Shown here in pieces: positions 50,239 to 58,408 of a DNA stretch of 64,000 nucleotides (position 1 is its first letter; each line of letters starts with the position of its first letter). The DNA is from Chloracidobacterium sp. Lineage in GTDB: Bacteria > Acidobacteriota > Blastocatellia > Pyrinomonadales > Pyrinomonadaceae. The notes under the pieces were generated by a model that was not told the DNA's origin, searched no databases, and saw only the letters and a program-made list of their open reading frames with translations. The stretch covers positions 124,001 through 188,000 of the forward strand of contig JADJXP010000001.1 in the NCBI GenBank assembly GCA_016715795.1, written 5' to 3'. Made by a program: the position numbers and the translations under genes.

Positions 50239-51012
50239 ATGGAGCAACCGGCTGATTTCATTCGGCGTGCACCACTACCGAGCTTTATTGCACTTGCGTT
50301 CCTCTTCACATGGGCGCTCCTGCCGTTCGCCGCGGAGTGGTTGCCGGCTAGCCTCCTGGCACTTTGCGGGCCCGCAGTCGCCGCATGGGTCGTGACGGTT
50401 GCGGACTCCGCAACGGAGAGAAGAAATTTTGTCGGACGCCTTCGCTGCTGGCGTCTTCCGCTTAGGTGGTACATTGCGGCTCTGCTACTGCCTCTCGCGA
50501 TCTCGGCGTTGAGGAGTGTCTCAGAGCTGTTCCTTGGAGCTACGGGGCCGATACAACCACAGCCCGTCTCCACACTGGGTCTGATCGTGTTTGTTCTGGT
50601 CGCCGGCGAGGAGATTGGGTGGCGAGGCTTCGTATTGCCTCGGCTCCTGAGCCGATTCGGACGTTGGTACTCAAGTGTCATCTTGGGGGTCATCTGGGCC
50701 CTCTGGCATCTACCCCTTTTCTACATCGACGGCATGCCTCAGCATGGCAACCCGTTCGCCGCCTTTATTGTTTATACCTGCGCACTTTCTGTGATTCTGA
50801 CGTTTCTTGCTGAACGTACCCGAGGGAGTGTCCTTATCGCGACTTTGTTTCATGGAGCCGTCAACACATTTGGCTTCACGACTGTGGCCGCTGGGCCGGA
50901 CCTGAGAGGGTGGTCCAATGCCGTGTCGTACGGGGTCGTCGCAATCGCAATCGGAGGCTTGGCATGGGGTCGACACCACACTCGTTCAGCCAGAACCTCG
51001 AAGGCGGCATGA
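50239..51012 (+). CDS. CPBP-family intramembrane metalloprotease (cassette 1)
   Basis: 257 residues, about eight membrane segments. Abi/CPBP motifs: EEIGWRGFVLPRLL (EE-x3-R) near residue 117, WALWHLPLFYIDG, and ATLFHGAVNTFGF near 205. Eukaryotic members process CAAX proteins; bacterial ones are linked to bacteriocin immunity and other roles. As a cassette gene its function here is open. The stop overlaps the next gene by four bases. Confidence 0.88.
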   Translation: MEQPADFIRRAPLPSFIALAFLFTWALLPFAAEWLPASLLALCGPAVAAWVVTVADSATERRNFVGRLRCWRLPLRWYIAALLLPLAISALRSVSELFLGATGPIQPQPVSTLGLIVFVLVAGEEIGWRGFVLPRLLSRFGRWYSSVILGVIWALWHLPLFYIDGMPQHGNPFAAFIVYTCALSVILTFLAERTRGSVLIATLFHGAVNTFGFTTVAAGPDLRGWSNAVSYGVVAIAIGGLAWGRHHTRSARTSKAA

Positions 51013-51653
51013 GCGAAATGCGGCTCCCTCCGAGTCTCGGCGGCGCATCGATGTCGATCCGCCGGCTCGTCGGACTTGGTGCGATTGTGGCTCCCACACT
51101 CCATTCCATCACCGACCTCATGGAGTGGCTGCAGGGCGGGTTCTCCCCAGTCCAGCTCTGGCTGAACTATTTCGCCTTTCTCTTGGTGCCTGCGGTCCTC
51201 GTCGGTCTCTACGCGGTGCAACGCCCTCGAATTGGTCGAATGGGTCTTGTCGGATCCCTGCTCTATGGCTTCTCGTTCATCTACTTCGCACACTCCACGC
51301 TGCATGCCTTAGAGGCAGGGGTGCAGACCTACGAAGGCCTGTGGGCGGAGTTAGGGTGGCTTTACTCTCTTCACGGCGCTGCCATGATCCTCGGTGGCGT
51401 CCTGTTCGGGTCAGCCGCCTTGAAGGCCAGCGTGTTCCCTCGATGGACGGTCTGGCTGTTCCTGCTAGGCCTCGGCCTCAACCTCCTCTTTGCGGTGATA
51501 CCGCTTGCAGAAATCTTCCAGACCCTCGGCACGACGGTACGGAATATCGGACTGGTCGGGATGGGGTTTGCCACGGGTGGCGGGGCCAAACTAGTGCACA
51601 AGGACGCCACCCAACAACAGCATGCAGCTGACGGCGCTTCGCGCCGCAGCTGA
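51009..51653 (+). CDS. multi-pass membrane protein of unknown function (cassette 1)
   Basis: 214 residues with six hydrophobic segments (for example VQLWLNYFAFLLVPAVLVGL and VWLFLLGLGLNLLFAVIPLA). No family recognised. ATG overlaps the CPBP stop (ATGA), so both are one unit. The last 15 or so residues (ATQQQHAADGASRRS) are encoded by the attC site itself, so a new cassette neighbour or attC change would alter the tail. An earlier frame start at 50910 is rejected. Confidence 0.75.
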   Translation: MSEMRLPPSLGGASMSIRRLVGLGAIVAPTLHSITDLMEWLQGGFSPVQLWLNYFAFLLVPAVLVGLYAVQRPRIGRMGLVGSLLYGFSFIYFAHSTLHALEAGVQTYEGLWAELGWLYSLHGAAMILGGVLFGSAALKASVFPRWTVWLFLLGLGLNLLFAVIPLAEIFQTLGTTVRNIGLVGMGFATGGGAKLVHKDATQQQHAADGASRRS

Positions 51654-51668
51654 TGCTGAGCGTTGGGC
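51609..51668 (+). other. attC recombination site of cassette 1
   Basis: 60 bases from ACCCAAC (RYYYAAC) to GTTGGGC (GTTRRRY) at 51662. Between them CAGCAT/ATGCTG, CAGCTG/CAGCTG and GGCGC/GCGCC form a near-perfect hairpin with a TTC loop and unpaired G and AC on one arm, the classical folded attC shape with extrahelical bases. Confidence 0.85.
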
Positions 51669-51673
51669 ACAAC

Positions 51674-52066
51674 ATGGCAATCGCATACCTTACACACATG
51701 ATTTCGAGCGGTGCCGGGCGCATGAATTGGAGCGTCTCTTTCCGTCGCGGCGAGGATCCGTATGGTGCGTCGATTACTTTGGAAATCCCCGAACCTGTAT
51801 TGATCCTGGAACTTGAGGGCTCCATTCCAAAGAGTGAATTCGTCAAGCCAGATTTATCGGTTTGTGGCTGTCAGCTTGCGGAAGAATCTCTCCTGTCAGC
51901 ATATCGCCGATATGGCTCCGCGCCGTCTGTGGAAATGGTCGCCCAACGCTCGCTGCTGATCTATCGCGTGCCAGGCGCTTCGAACGAAACGGAACTTGTC
52001 GCGAGTGCAGAAGAAATTGCAGGCGAGTCTTTCCGCTACCATTACGTCAAACGTCCGGGTGCCTAA
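51674..52066 (+). CDS. unknown protein (cassette 2)
   Basis: 130 residues, cytoplasmic by appearance; begins MAIAYLTHMISSGAGRMNWS. No domain recognised. Starts 6 bases after the attC core of cassette 1, and its TAA lies in the first bases of its own attC (52064), both typical of cassette genes. An internal ATG at 51698 is a possible alternative start. Function unknown. Confidence 0.7.
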   Translation: MAIAYLTHMISSGAGRMNWSVSFRRGEDPYGASITLEIPEPVLILELEGSIPKSEFVKPDLSVCGCQLAEESLLSAYRRYGSAPSVEMVAQRSLLIYRVPGASNETELVASAEEIAGESFRYHYVKRPGA

Positions 52067-52152
52067 CAAAGCGTTGGACGCGGAGTCGCCGATCGCGTCG
52101 TTCCTGAAGTCGATGTTGATTGGCGGCGGCTTGGTCAAAGCGGTCGTTGGGC
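52061..52152 (+). other. attC recombination site of cassette 2
   Basis: Begins GCCTAACAAAGCGTTGGACG, a typical attC left end with RYYYAAC, and ends GTTGGGC at 52146-52152. The arms are only partly complementary, so the right half may be degenerate. It separates the array from the VapBC genes. Confidence 0.65.
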
Positions 52153-52224
52153 ACCCACGTCAACGCCGCCGTTGACCTTGCGATGATCCATCGATATTGT
52201 GTAGCATATTGTGTGGAGAATTCT

Positions 52225-52425
52225 ATGGCCACGAATCTTGCATTAGATCCGAGCTTAATAGACCGGGCACTCACCCTGAGCGGTGAGCGCTCGAAGAAGG
52301 CGGCTGTAACGCTCGCCCTCAAAGAGTTTATTGCCCGCCGCGAGCAGAAACGCATCACCAAGCTATTAGGCCGGCTCGAATGGGATGAGCGTTTTGATCA
52401 CAAGGCCGAGCGCACTCGTCGGTGA
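52225..52425 (+). CDS. vapB: VapB-type antitoxin
   Basis: 66 residues: ATNLALDPSLIDRALTLSGE then RSKKAAVTLALKEFI, a ribbon-helix-helix antitoxin of the VapB/DUF2191 kind, with an acidic tail. The frame extends upstream to 52120, but only the ATG at 52225 gives a family-like start. TGA overlaps the VapC GTG. It lies right after the last attC; whether it entered as a cassette is unclear. Confidence 0.88.
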   Translation: MATNLALDPSLIDRALTLSGERSKKAAVTLALKEFIARREQKRITKLLGRLEWDERFDHKAERTRR

Positions 52426-52823
52426 GCCTTTTTGTCGATACCAGCGTCTGGTCACTCGCGCTTCGCCGTGATGCTCCGCCCGACGATCCAAAGGTTGGCA
52501 TGCTTCGCAAGGCCCTGCTTGGCGGAGAGACCATTGTAACCGCGGGCATAGTTCTTCAGGAACTATTGCAAGGTTTCAGTGGGCCGAAGGATCAGGCCCG
52601 AATTATCGAGCATTTTCAGGCGTTGCCGATAATTAGTCCAAGTCGTGAGACTCACATCCAGGCGGCAATGCTCCGCAATAAGTGTCGGCGCGACGGCGTC
52701 CAGCTGGGAACTATCGATGCCCTTTTGGCCCAGCTTTGCATAGAACATGACCTTGCGATGCTGACCACGGACAATGACTTTGTGCACGCGGCGCGCTTCA
52801 TTCCGCTGCAACTCGCACTTTGA
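52422..52823 (+). CDS. vapC: VapC-type PIN-domain ribonuclease toxin
   Basis: 133 residues. Active-site carboxylates: D6 (FVDTSVWSLALR), the Glu in IVLQELLQGF, D96 region (LGTIDALLAQL) and the Asp pair in LTTDNDFVHAA. GTG start overlapping vapB. Expected to cleave tRNA when released from VapB. Second PIN toxin of the window, in a different antitoxin class from the one at 4953. Confidence 0.9.
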   Translation: MSLFVDTSVWSLALRRDAPPDDPKVGMLRKALLGGETIVTAGIVLQELLQGFSGPKDQARIIEHFQALPIISPSRETHIQAAMLRNKCRRDGVQLGTIDALLAQLCIEHDLAMLTTDNDFVHAARFIPLQLAL

Positions 52824-52831
52824 CCTCGTCG

Positions 52832-53665
52832 ATGAAGAATCTCTTGCTTTCTCATACGCTGTTTCCTGCGGGGATATTCCTGGCCCTGCTATTGGGTGTG
52901 TTGCCCGCATTCGCTCAAACGAATGGCCAGACATCTGCAACGCCGGCCTCGTCGCCTATTCCCGCCACTGAACGAGCCAAGATCGAAAGCGTGATCCGCG
53001 AATATCTGCTCAATAATCCCGCTATCCTGCGCGAGATGATCGATGCGTTGCGGGTCAAAGAGGAGCGTGAAAAGGCAGAGGCGGCATCGGCTAGTCTGAC
53101 CAGGCTGCGGCCGCAGATACTGAATGATGCCGATTCGCCGACAGGCGGCAACCCGGACGGCGACCTTACGATCGTCGCCTTCTTTGACTACAACTGCGGT
53201 TACTGCCGCAGTAATCTGCCCGTGGTCCGCGCGCTGGTCGAGCGCGACAAGAAGCTCCGCGTAATTTATAAGGAACTACCGATACTCGGCCCGCAGTCCG
53301 AGAAAGCCGCTCTCGCCGCGCTCGCTGCACATCGACAGGGCAAGTACGAAGCGTTTCACGACGCGCTCTTCGCCGGCCGCGCGGTCAGCGATGCCTCCAT
53401 CAAGGCAATTTCCGACCGCCTCGGCCTCGATCATACTCGGCTTACCAAGGACATGGCCGACCCAAAGACCTTAGCCGCCATCAATCGCAACAAGGCCCTG
53501 GCTCAGGTCCTCGGTATTAACGGAACGCCCGCATACATCATCGGCACACAGATCATTCCCGGCGCACCAACCGACGAAACCCTCGAAACCGTGATCACCG
53601 AGGAGCGGGCAAAGCTCCCAAGAGCAGCAAACGAAAAGCCGTCGAGCGGCCCTGAGCAGAATTAG
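52832..53665 (+). CDS. DsbA-family thiol-disulfide protein
   Basis: 277 residues. Sec signal peptide (KNLLLSHTLFPAGIFLALL, cleavage AFA|Q). A helical N-terminal region with IREYLLNNPAILREMIDALR is typical of the DsbA-like/BdbD group. Thioredoxin-fold active site C122-G-Y-C125 and cis-proline loop GINGTPAYIIG. Periplasmic oxidoreductase. ATG at 52832 is preferred to a TTG at 52820 that overlaps vapC. Confidence 0.9.
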   Translation: MKNLLLSHTLFPAGIFLALLLGVLPAFAQTNGQTSATPASSPIPATERAKIESVIREYLLNNPAILREMIDALRVKEEREKAEAASASLTRLRPQILNDADSPTGGNPDGDLTIVAFFDYNCGYCRSNLPVVRALVERDKKLRVIYKELPILGPQSEKAALAALAAHRQGKYEAFHDALFAGRAVSDASIKAISDRLGLDHTRLTKDMADPKTLAAINRNKALAQVLGINGTPAYIIGTQIIPGAPTDETLETVITEERAKLPRAANEKPSSGPEQN

Positions 53666-53674
53666 TACACCACC

Positions 53675-55930
53675 TCAGTTCGAAGGGATCTGAACGTCCC
53701 ACTTGTCGCCGCCACCGCAGCCGATAACTCTCGGAACATTTGGTGAGTCAGGCAAGAGAATTCCCCTGTTGGTTTCTGTACCGGCCATCACGAATCCATT
53801 GCCGCCTTGGTACAGATGCATCCATCCAATGTAGTCGGGTTGGTTAAGACCGGGCAGCGAATGTTTCTGGATCTTTGTAAAAGTCAGCGTAAGATCGATG
53901 GACTTTCCAAGTTTCAACTCCGGTATTGGGTGGCGCACCTGGACGAACGCTTCACCGGACAAGAGTCCCGGCTTTGCCTTCCAGCCCCCGAACCAGCCGC
54001 CCTTGAAATTATTTTGTAGATTGACGACTGCATATACGCTGCACGTAGGCAAAGCGAAATCAGGGTCCGGCTTTACTCGCCTGACGCGAACAATGATGTA
54101 TGACGGTTCGTAAACTGAGCCGGTCGCCGGTTTAATGTCAGTGCCCGGATATGCAGTGAAGCACGGCAGCGGCAGCCTGCCGTGCTCTTTAGCTGTTTGT
54201 GCATCGCCGCAGTCGGGTTCTTTTCCATCTTTCTGTATCTCTGCAAGAATTTTGTCGAGGCCCTGCTTGTACCACTTGGCAAGTTGGGCACGCATCTCGG
54301 GCGTGCAGGCGCCGCCCTGACTCTCGAAACTGTCGCACGAGAATTCGACCGCCGCATCAACGACCTTTCCTTTTCCCATCTCTTGAAGCGCCGCGGTGTC
54401 GGGCAGAGATGGGGGGACGCCGGCCGCCGCTAATCCAACCGAGATCGCAGTTCCCGCAAGCTGCTTTGCCGCATCCTTGCAGTCGTCTTTCGCTTTCTTC
54501 CCAAGCCAGTGACACGGCACGGTATTGGCAAACTGCGTAGCGAGATACGACTTGGCTTCGTCATAAAAGTGAGCGAGCCCGTCGTAGGCTTTGACCCAAC
54601 CCGTCACACCTGTCTCGATCCATCCCCAGGTCGTCTTTTCCTGGGTCGAAGGATCAATCGGCGGACAATATGATCTGCCAGGCTGATAGGGAGCTAATGG
54701 GTGAGTAAACTTCTGGTAATAAGGATTCTTTACGACGACGATGCAACCCCATCGATTAGGATCGGGGAAAATAACCGGCCGGTGTTTGAGCAGCTTTACC
54801 TCAAACACGCTGGCCTTTGCCCGCATTGCCTCGGTCTCCGCTTTAATTCTGGCTGCCGATGCGAAAACGGCTGCGACGTCGATATTACCGTCCCGGCCGC
54901 CACGCGCCAGCGTGACCGTGGCACTCGGAGATCCGACCGGCTGGCCCGCGGCATCGAGCAGAACGATGCGTATGTAAAGACGCGGCGACGCCAATAGGCC
55001 TCTGCCCGTCGGAAACCATGAACTAATATCGACCTTAAAATCCCTCGTCTCACCTGATGGAGGAACGCTGTCAGGGACTGGCTTTATGCCGACAATGCCC
55101 GGCGGTGACAGCGGTGCGTCATTTGATGACGGTTCCTGGCTTGATGCCACGAGCACCGCGCTGTGGGCTCCGGGAACATTTGCGGACCATCGAAACGACC
55201 AGAGCCATTTCGTGGTGCTCGGCCCATACACGGCGTCCTTCACATAAACCAATGGAGCACCGTCCACCGTAAAGATCCCATTCCAGATCTGCAGTGTCGG
55301 GCGTAGGCTGATGAGTGCCGGAATGATGGTCCGAGGAGGTGAAGCAACTCGCGTCGGCTCCCGTGCAGGAGAAACAGCCTCGGTCATCATCAGCCGCACA
55401 CGATCGATTCCCACTAAATAGCCGCTCGAACTTCGATCTTTTCCGGTGATCTTGACGCTCAGTTTGTGAGCGCCCGAACGGAGATCAAAACCACCAATAT
55501 TGATCGGGCCAGAATGAACGACATTCGGCGCGAAGCCATTAAATACGCCGCCGGCACGCCGGCCGTCCACCTCAAATTGAAGCTGTCCGTAGTCAGGCGC
55601 ACGCGTCAGTTCCAGTTCGACCGTGTATCGGCCCGCTGTCGCCACATCCAAGTTCAGATCGAGCACAGCACCAGGCTCGCCGCCACCCCAGAATAACTGC
55701 GCGTTGCCGCTCCAGCCTTGTCCAAAATCTGACATCGGCTGTGCCGTAACATTTCCACCTCTCGCGATCGCTTTCCCTGATCTGACGAGAGCTTCGCCTT
55801 CGTAAACGCCCGCGTTTGACCGAATCGGCTGGGCATCTGCGGACTGAGCTATCAATAGCACAAGGGCCTGCAGGACTATCACAAGCGGAATCGATGCGAG
55901 ACGAAAGGAACTGTTTTCCTTCCCGTCCAT
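53675..55930 (-). CDS. large secreted protein with N-terminal CBM-like domain
   Basis: 751 residues from the ATG at 55930, chosen because AAGGAGGAG stands just ahead. Signal peptide LASIPLVIVLQALVLLIAQS then ADAQ. Residues about 35-180 resemble a carbohydrate-binding or galactose-binding-like fold (YTVELELTRAPDYGQLQFEV, DLRSGAHKLSVKITG). The rest, with several Cys pairs and a helical stretch, is not recognised. Probably extracellular. Convergent with the DsbA-like gene, 9 bases apart. Confidence 0.75.
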   Translation of the reverse strand: MDGKENSSFRLASIPLVIVLQALVLLIAQSADAQPIRSNAGVYEGEALVRSGKAIARGGNVTAQPMSDFGQGWSGNAQLFWGGGEPGAVLDLNLDVATAGRYTVELELTRAPDYGQLQFEVDGRRAGGVFNGFAPNVVHSGPINIGGFDLRSGAHKLSVKITGKDRSSSGYLVGIDRVRLMMTEAVSPAREPTRVASPPRTIIPALISLRPTLQIWNGIFTVDGAPLVYVKDAVYGPSTTKWLWSFRWSANVPGAHSAVLVASSQEPSSNDAPLSPPGIVGIKPVPDSVPPSGETRDFKVDISSWFPTGRGLLASPRLYIRIVLLDAAGQPVGSPSATVTLARGGRDGNIDVAAVFASAARIKAETEAMRAKASVFEVKLLKHRPVIFPDPNRWGCIVVVKNPYYQKFTHPLAPYQPGRSYCPPIDPSTQEKTTWGWIETGVTGWVKAYDGLAHFYDEAKSYLATQFANTVPCHWLGKKAKDDCKDAAKQLAGTAISVGLAAAGVPPSLPDTAALQEMGKGKVVDAAVEFSCDSFESQGGACTPEMRAQLAKWYKQGLDKILAEIQKDGKEPDCGDAQTAKEHGRLPLPCFTAYPGTDIKPATGSVYEPSYIIVRVRRVKPDPDFALPTCSVYAVVNLQNNFKGGWFGGWKAKPGLLSGEAFVQVRHPIPELKLGKSIDLTLTFTKIQKHSLPGLNQPDYIGWMHLYQGGNGFVMAGTETNRGILLPDSPNVPRVIGCGGGDKWDVQIPSN

Positions 55931-56054
55931 ATGCTCCTCCTTGTTCCCCCGCAGGCCCCCGTCTGATCGACGCCCTACGCCATATTGAAATCGTACTCCC
56001 TGCGCCATGAGGCGGCAAGGTCCTATTCTATTATCTCTGTCATGAAACGGACGG

Positions 56055-57842
56055 CTAATACGACCTTACAAGATCGACACCTGTGTAGTAATGCCGGATG
56101 ATCGCGTCGTATTTAACGCCCATTTTGGCGAGGCCAAAGGCGCCGTATTGGCACATGCCGACGCCGTGGCCCCAGCCTCGGCCGGTGAAGGTGTAGCTTG
56201 AGACGGTCGAGCCGTTGTAGCGTTTGTTCATTACGAATAGCTGCTCGGGCAGGCGAAGCGCGGAGCGTATCTTGCCGCCTTTCAACGTTTTAACGCCATT
56301 CGAGCCGATGATCTCAAGCTCGATCGGGCGGCGTGAATAACCGACCTTTTTGACGTTAATGTCATAAAGCGTTCCGATCCCGCGGACATAGCGTGATAGA
56401 CGCGACTGCACGGCGGAGGCCGAGACCGTCTTGTTCCAGTATTCCCACGGCGACATACGCTCGGCCGTGGTGGGCGTGTCGGTCGGCTCGACCTCGAGAT
56501 ACTTTACATCTCCGGCGGTGTCGAGTTGATAGCGGACCTGCTCGCCGCCGACGAGCGCGGCCTCGCGGACTGGATAAGTCTGCTCACCAAATTTCCTGAA
56601 TAGGAATACATCAGGCCGAACGATCAGTTGCCTGACGCTTCTACCGCTCTTGAGCACCAGTTTGCCATCGACACTCGGTTGCGATTCGGCCGTAAGCATC
56701 TCCGGCATCCATTTTTTCTTGTCAAGGATCTGGCGGATCAACCGAAGCATCTTGGCCCTCGAGAACGGCCTGTTCGGCTGCAGCGTCAGATCGGGCCTAA
56801 TCGCGAAATAGCCATCACGCAGCAATGCCGCGACGTCGGCCCGACGGTCGCGCGGTATCTCAGCCGCATCGTCAAACGACAGTTGATAGTTGATGTCCGA
56901 TTCGGTCAGCAGAGTATCATTTTGGCCTAGAGAATAGACAAAACCGGCGATAATGCGGGCAAGTTCTACCGGCTTGGCCGAATCGCGGTTCACGTTTGGA
57001 TATGTCTTGCCAAACTTTGCAGCGAGATTATTGAGCCAGTTAGACATCTCGCTCTCTGTCGGCACATCTTCAAACCATTCGTCGTTCATCTGCCCGGTCG
57101 ATAGCTGATAACCATTCGACGCGAGCAGCGCCATCAGCCGCGTAAGCTCAAGATTGCCCTCGTCGCGGAGCTTCGCCGGTATTCGCGAGGTTTTGATCAG
57201 GAACGGCTCAAAGTGCCTGTGCCCCTCGAGCGAGCACTCGACGCCCTTGAGATACGGCTCGCCTTTCTCAAATATATTCCCGCCGTCCTCGGTTCGCCCG
57301 CCGCAAGTCGATGTGTAATAAGCAACGATCGGCTTGCCGTGATACGTCGCCACGACGCCGCGAGTCTCGCGGACGGCCTGTGTGCCCATCTTTGTCTCGA
57401 TCGATACACCCTTGTAGACCTGTGAATAAACAGTCGGCACCATGTCGAATCCCTGATTGCCGTAGCCGCCGATATTCGCTATCGCATAGGTCCGAGCGGC
57501 AACCGCCTGTGCCTTTTGTGCTTCGAGCGCCGGCAATCCCAGTTCAGATGGGACCACGCCCAAGAGGTATTCCTCGAGCGGAACGACGTTAACGACCGTC
57601 AAACGACCGCGCGAATTGACGAACACCTCGATCTTGCCGCGATATGCCTTGCCATTGAGGCGAACCGGATTCGCTCGCTCATTGAGCGAGCCAAACGCCA
57701 CTGACTTGAGCGACGAAAAACTTCCCGACTCGACCGGTGCATTTACGATCACCTCGCGCAGGTTAGGATCGATCGCTCCTGTCACCGGCAATGCCGAACC
57801 GGTCGCCTTGATCAAACTCCGGACCTCGCTGCGGCCCGGCAT
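56055..57842 (-). CDS. SpoIID/LytB-domain protein, main part (downstream of a likely frameshift)
   Basis: 595 residues. Central SpoIID region: LEEYLLGVVPSELGLPALEA, QAVAARTYAIANIG, YYTSTCGGRTED, and the C-terminal GRGWGHGVGMCQYGAFGLAK. SpoIID is a lytic transglycosylase acting on denuded peptidoglycan glycan; in non-sporulators LytB-like relatives are cell-wall proteins. This part has no signal peptide, although its target is outside the cell, and its start lies within the end of the frame at 57763-58380, which supplies one. One gene split by a single-base shift is the best reading. Confidence 0.85.
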   Translation of the reverse strand: MPGRSEVRSLIKATGSALPVTGAIDPNLREVIVNAPVESGSFSSLKSVAFGSLNERANPVRLNGKAYRGKIEVFVNSRGRLTVVNVVPLEEYLLGVVPSELGLPALEAQKAQAVAARTYAIANIGGYGNQGFDMVPTVYSQVYKGVSIETKMGTQAVRETRGVVATYHGKPIVAYYTSTCGGRTEDGGNIFEKGEPYLKGVECSLEGHRHFEPFLIKTSRIPAKLRDEGNLELTRLMALLASNGYQLSTGQMNDEWFEDVPTESEMSNWLNNLAAKFGKTYPNVNRDSAKPVELARIIAGFVYSLGQNDTLLTESDINYQLSFDDAAEIPRDRRADVAALLRDGYFAIRPDLTLQPNRPFSRAKMLRLIRQILDKKKWMPEMLTAESQPSVDGKLVLKSGRSVRQLIVRPDVFLFRKFGEQTYPVREAALVGGEQVRYQLDTAGDVKYLEVEPTDTPTTAERMSPWEYWNKTVSASAVQSRLSRYVRGIGTLYDINVKKVGYSRRPIELEIIGSNGVKTLKGGKIRSALRLPEQLFVMNKRYNGSTVSSYTFTGRGWGHGVGMCQYGAFGLAKMGVKYDAIIRHYYTGVDLVRSY

Positions 57843-58380
57843 TCTTCATCTGCTGCGACAGCGCAACCGCCTCGGGCGTAACAACCGCCTTTTTTTCGAC
57901 CACGACGACAGCGTCATCAAAATCCTTTTCCGCAAGCCTCGCCTTTAACGCATCGGCCTCCTCGGCCGATTCCTTGACCGAACCGACCCATACCTTCCAC
58001 AAATTCGACGCCGGATCGACGCTTGCGATAGCTGTCTCACCGGTCGCCTCGCGTATGTCCTTTGCCAGATCGTCTGCGTCGCCCCGCGTCGGAAGCCCTT
58101 GAAACTCGATCCTGTAATCCTCGGTCTCCGGCGGACGATACGCCCTCGCCGATACCGTCACCCGCGTCGAAGCGATCAACCTCGGCTGCTCGTCGGGGCT
58201 TACAGCCACCAACGACGAATCACCCGTCGTGATCGTGACCGAACCCGCATTCGTCGCCAGCCCGATCCGTATCAGCGGCTCTGACGACAGCCTGAAATAC
58301 TCAAAAGCAGTGTTCGCCGCAGCATTCTGGGCGGAGAGGGACGCAAGGACGGAAAAGATCAATGCGACGCGGAATTTCAT
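57763..58380 (-). CDS. N-terminal part of the SpoIID protein (signal peptide and SPOR-like region)
   Basis: 205 residues as read. Signal peptide KFRVALIFSVLASLSAQNAA; residues about 78-160 look like a SPOR-type repeat (YRIEFQGLPTRGDADDLAKD, WKVWVGSVKESAEEADALK). The last 25 residues after QQMKNAG are out-of-frame reading. Removing one G from the GGG near 57841 would continue KNAGRSEVRSLIKATG into the SpoIID frame. Whether the shift is real or a sequencing error cannot be told here. Confidence 0.75.
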   Translation of the reverse strand: MKFRVALIFSVLASLSAQNAAANTAFEYFRLSSEPLIRIGLATNAGSVTITTGDSSLVAVSPDEQPRLIASTRVTVSARAYRPPETEDYRIEFQGLPTRGDADDLAKDIREATGETAIASVDPASNLWKVWVGSVKESAEEADALKARLAEKDFDDAVVVVEKKAVVTPEAVALSQQMKNAGPQRGPEFDQGDRFGIAGDRSDRS

Positions 58381-58408
58381 GCCCCAATGATACCAGAATC
58401 AGCCGGCC

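Larger units (their letters stand above)
49171..52152. mobile_element. chromosomal integron with a two-cassette array
   Basis: Integrase on the minus strand, attI-like core GTTGGGT at 50196, then cassettes on the plus strand closed by attC sites at 51609-51668 and 52061-52152. Cassette 1 carries two genes (CPBP protease and membrane protein), cassette 2 one gene of unknown function. VapBC follows the last attC with no further attC behind it. Confidence 0.8.

Noticed and set aside
52225..52823. VapBC as a third integron cassette
   Set aside because: No GTTRRRY core or attC fold is seen between vapC and the DsbA-like gene, so cassette status is not supported.
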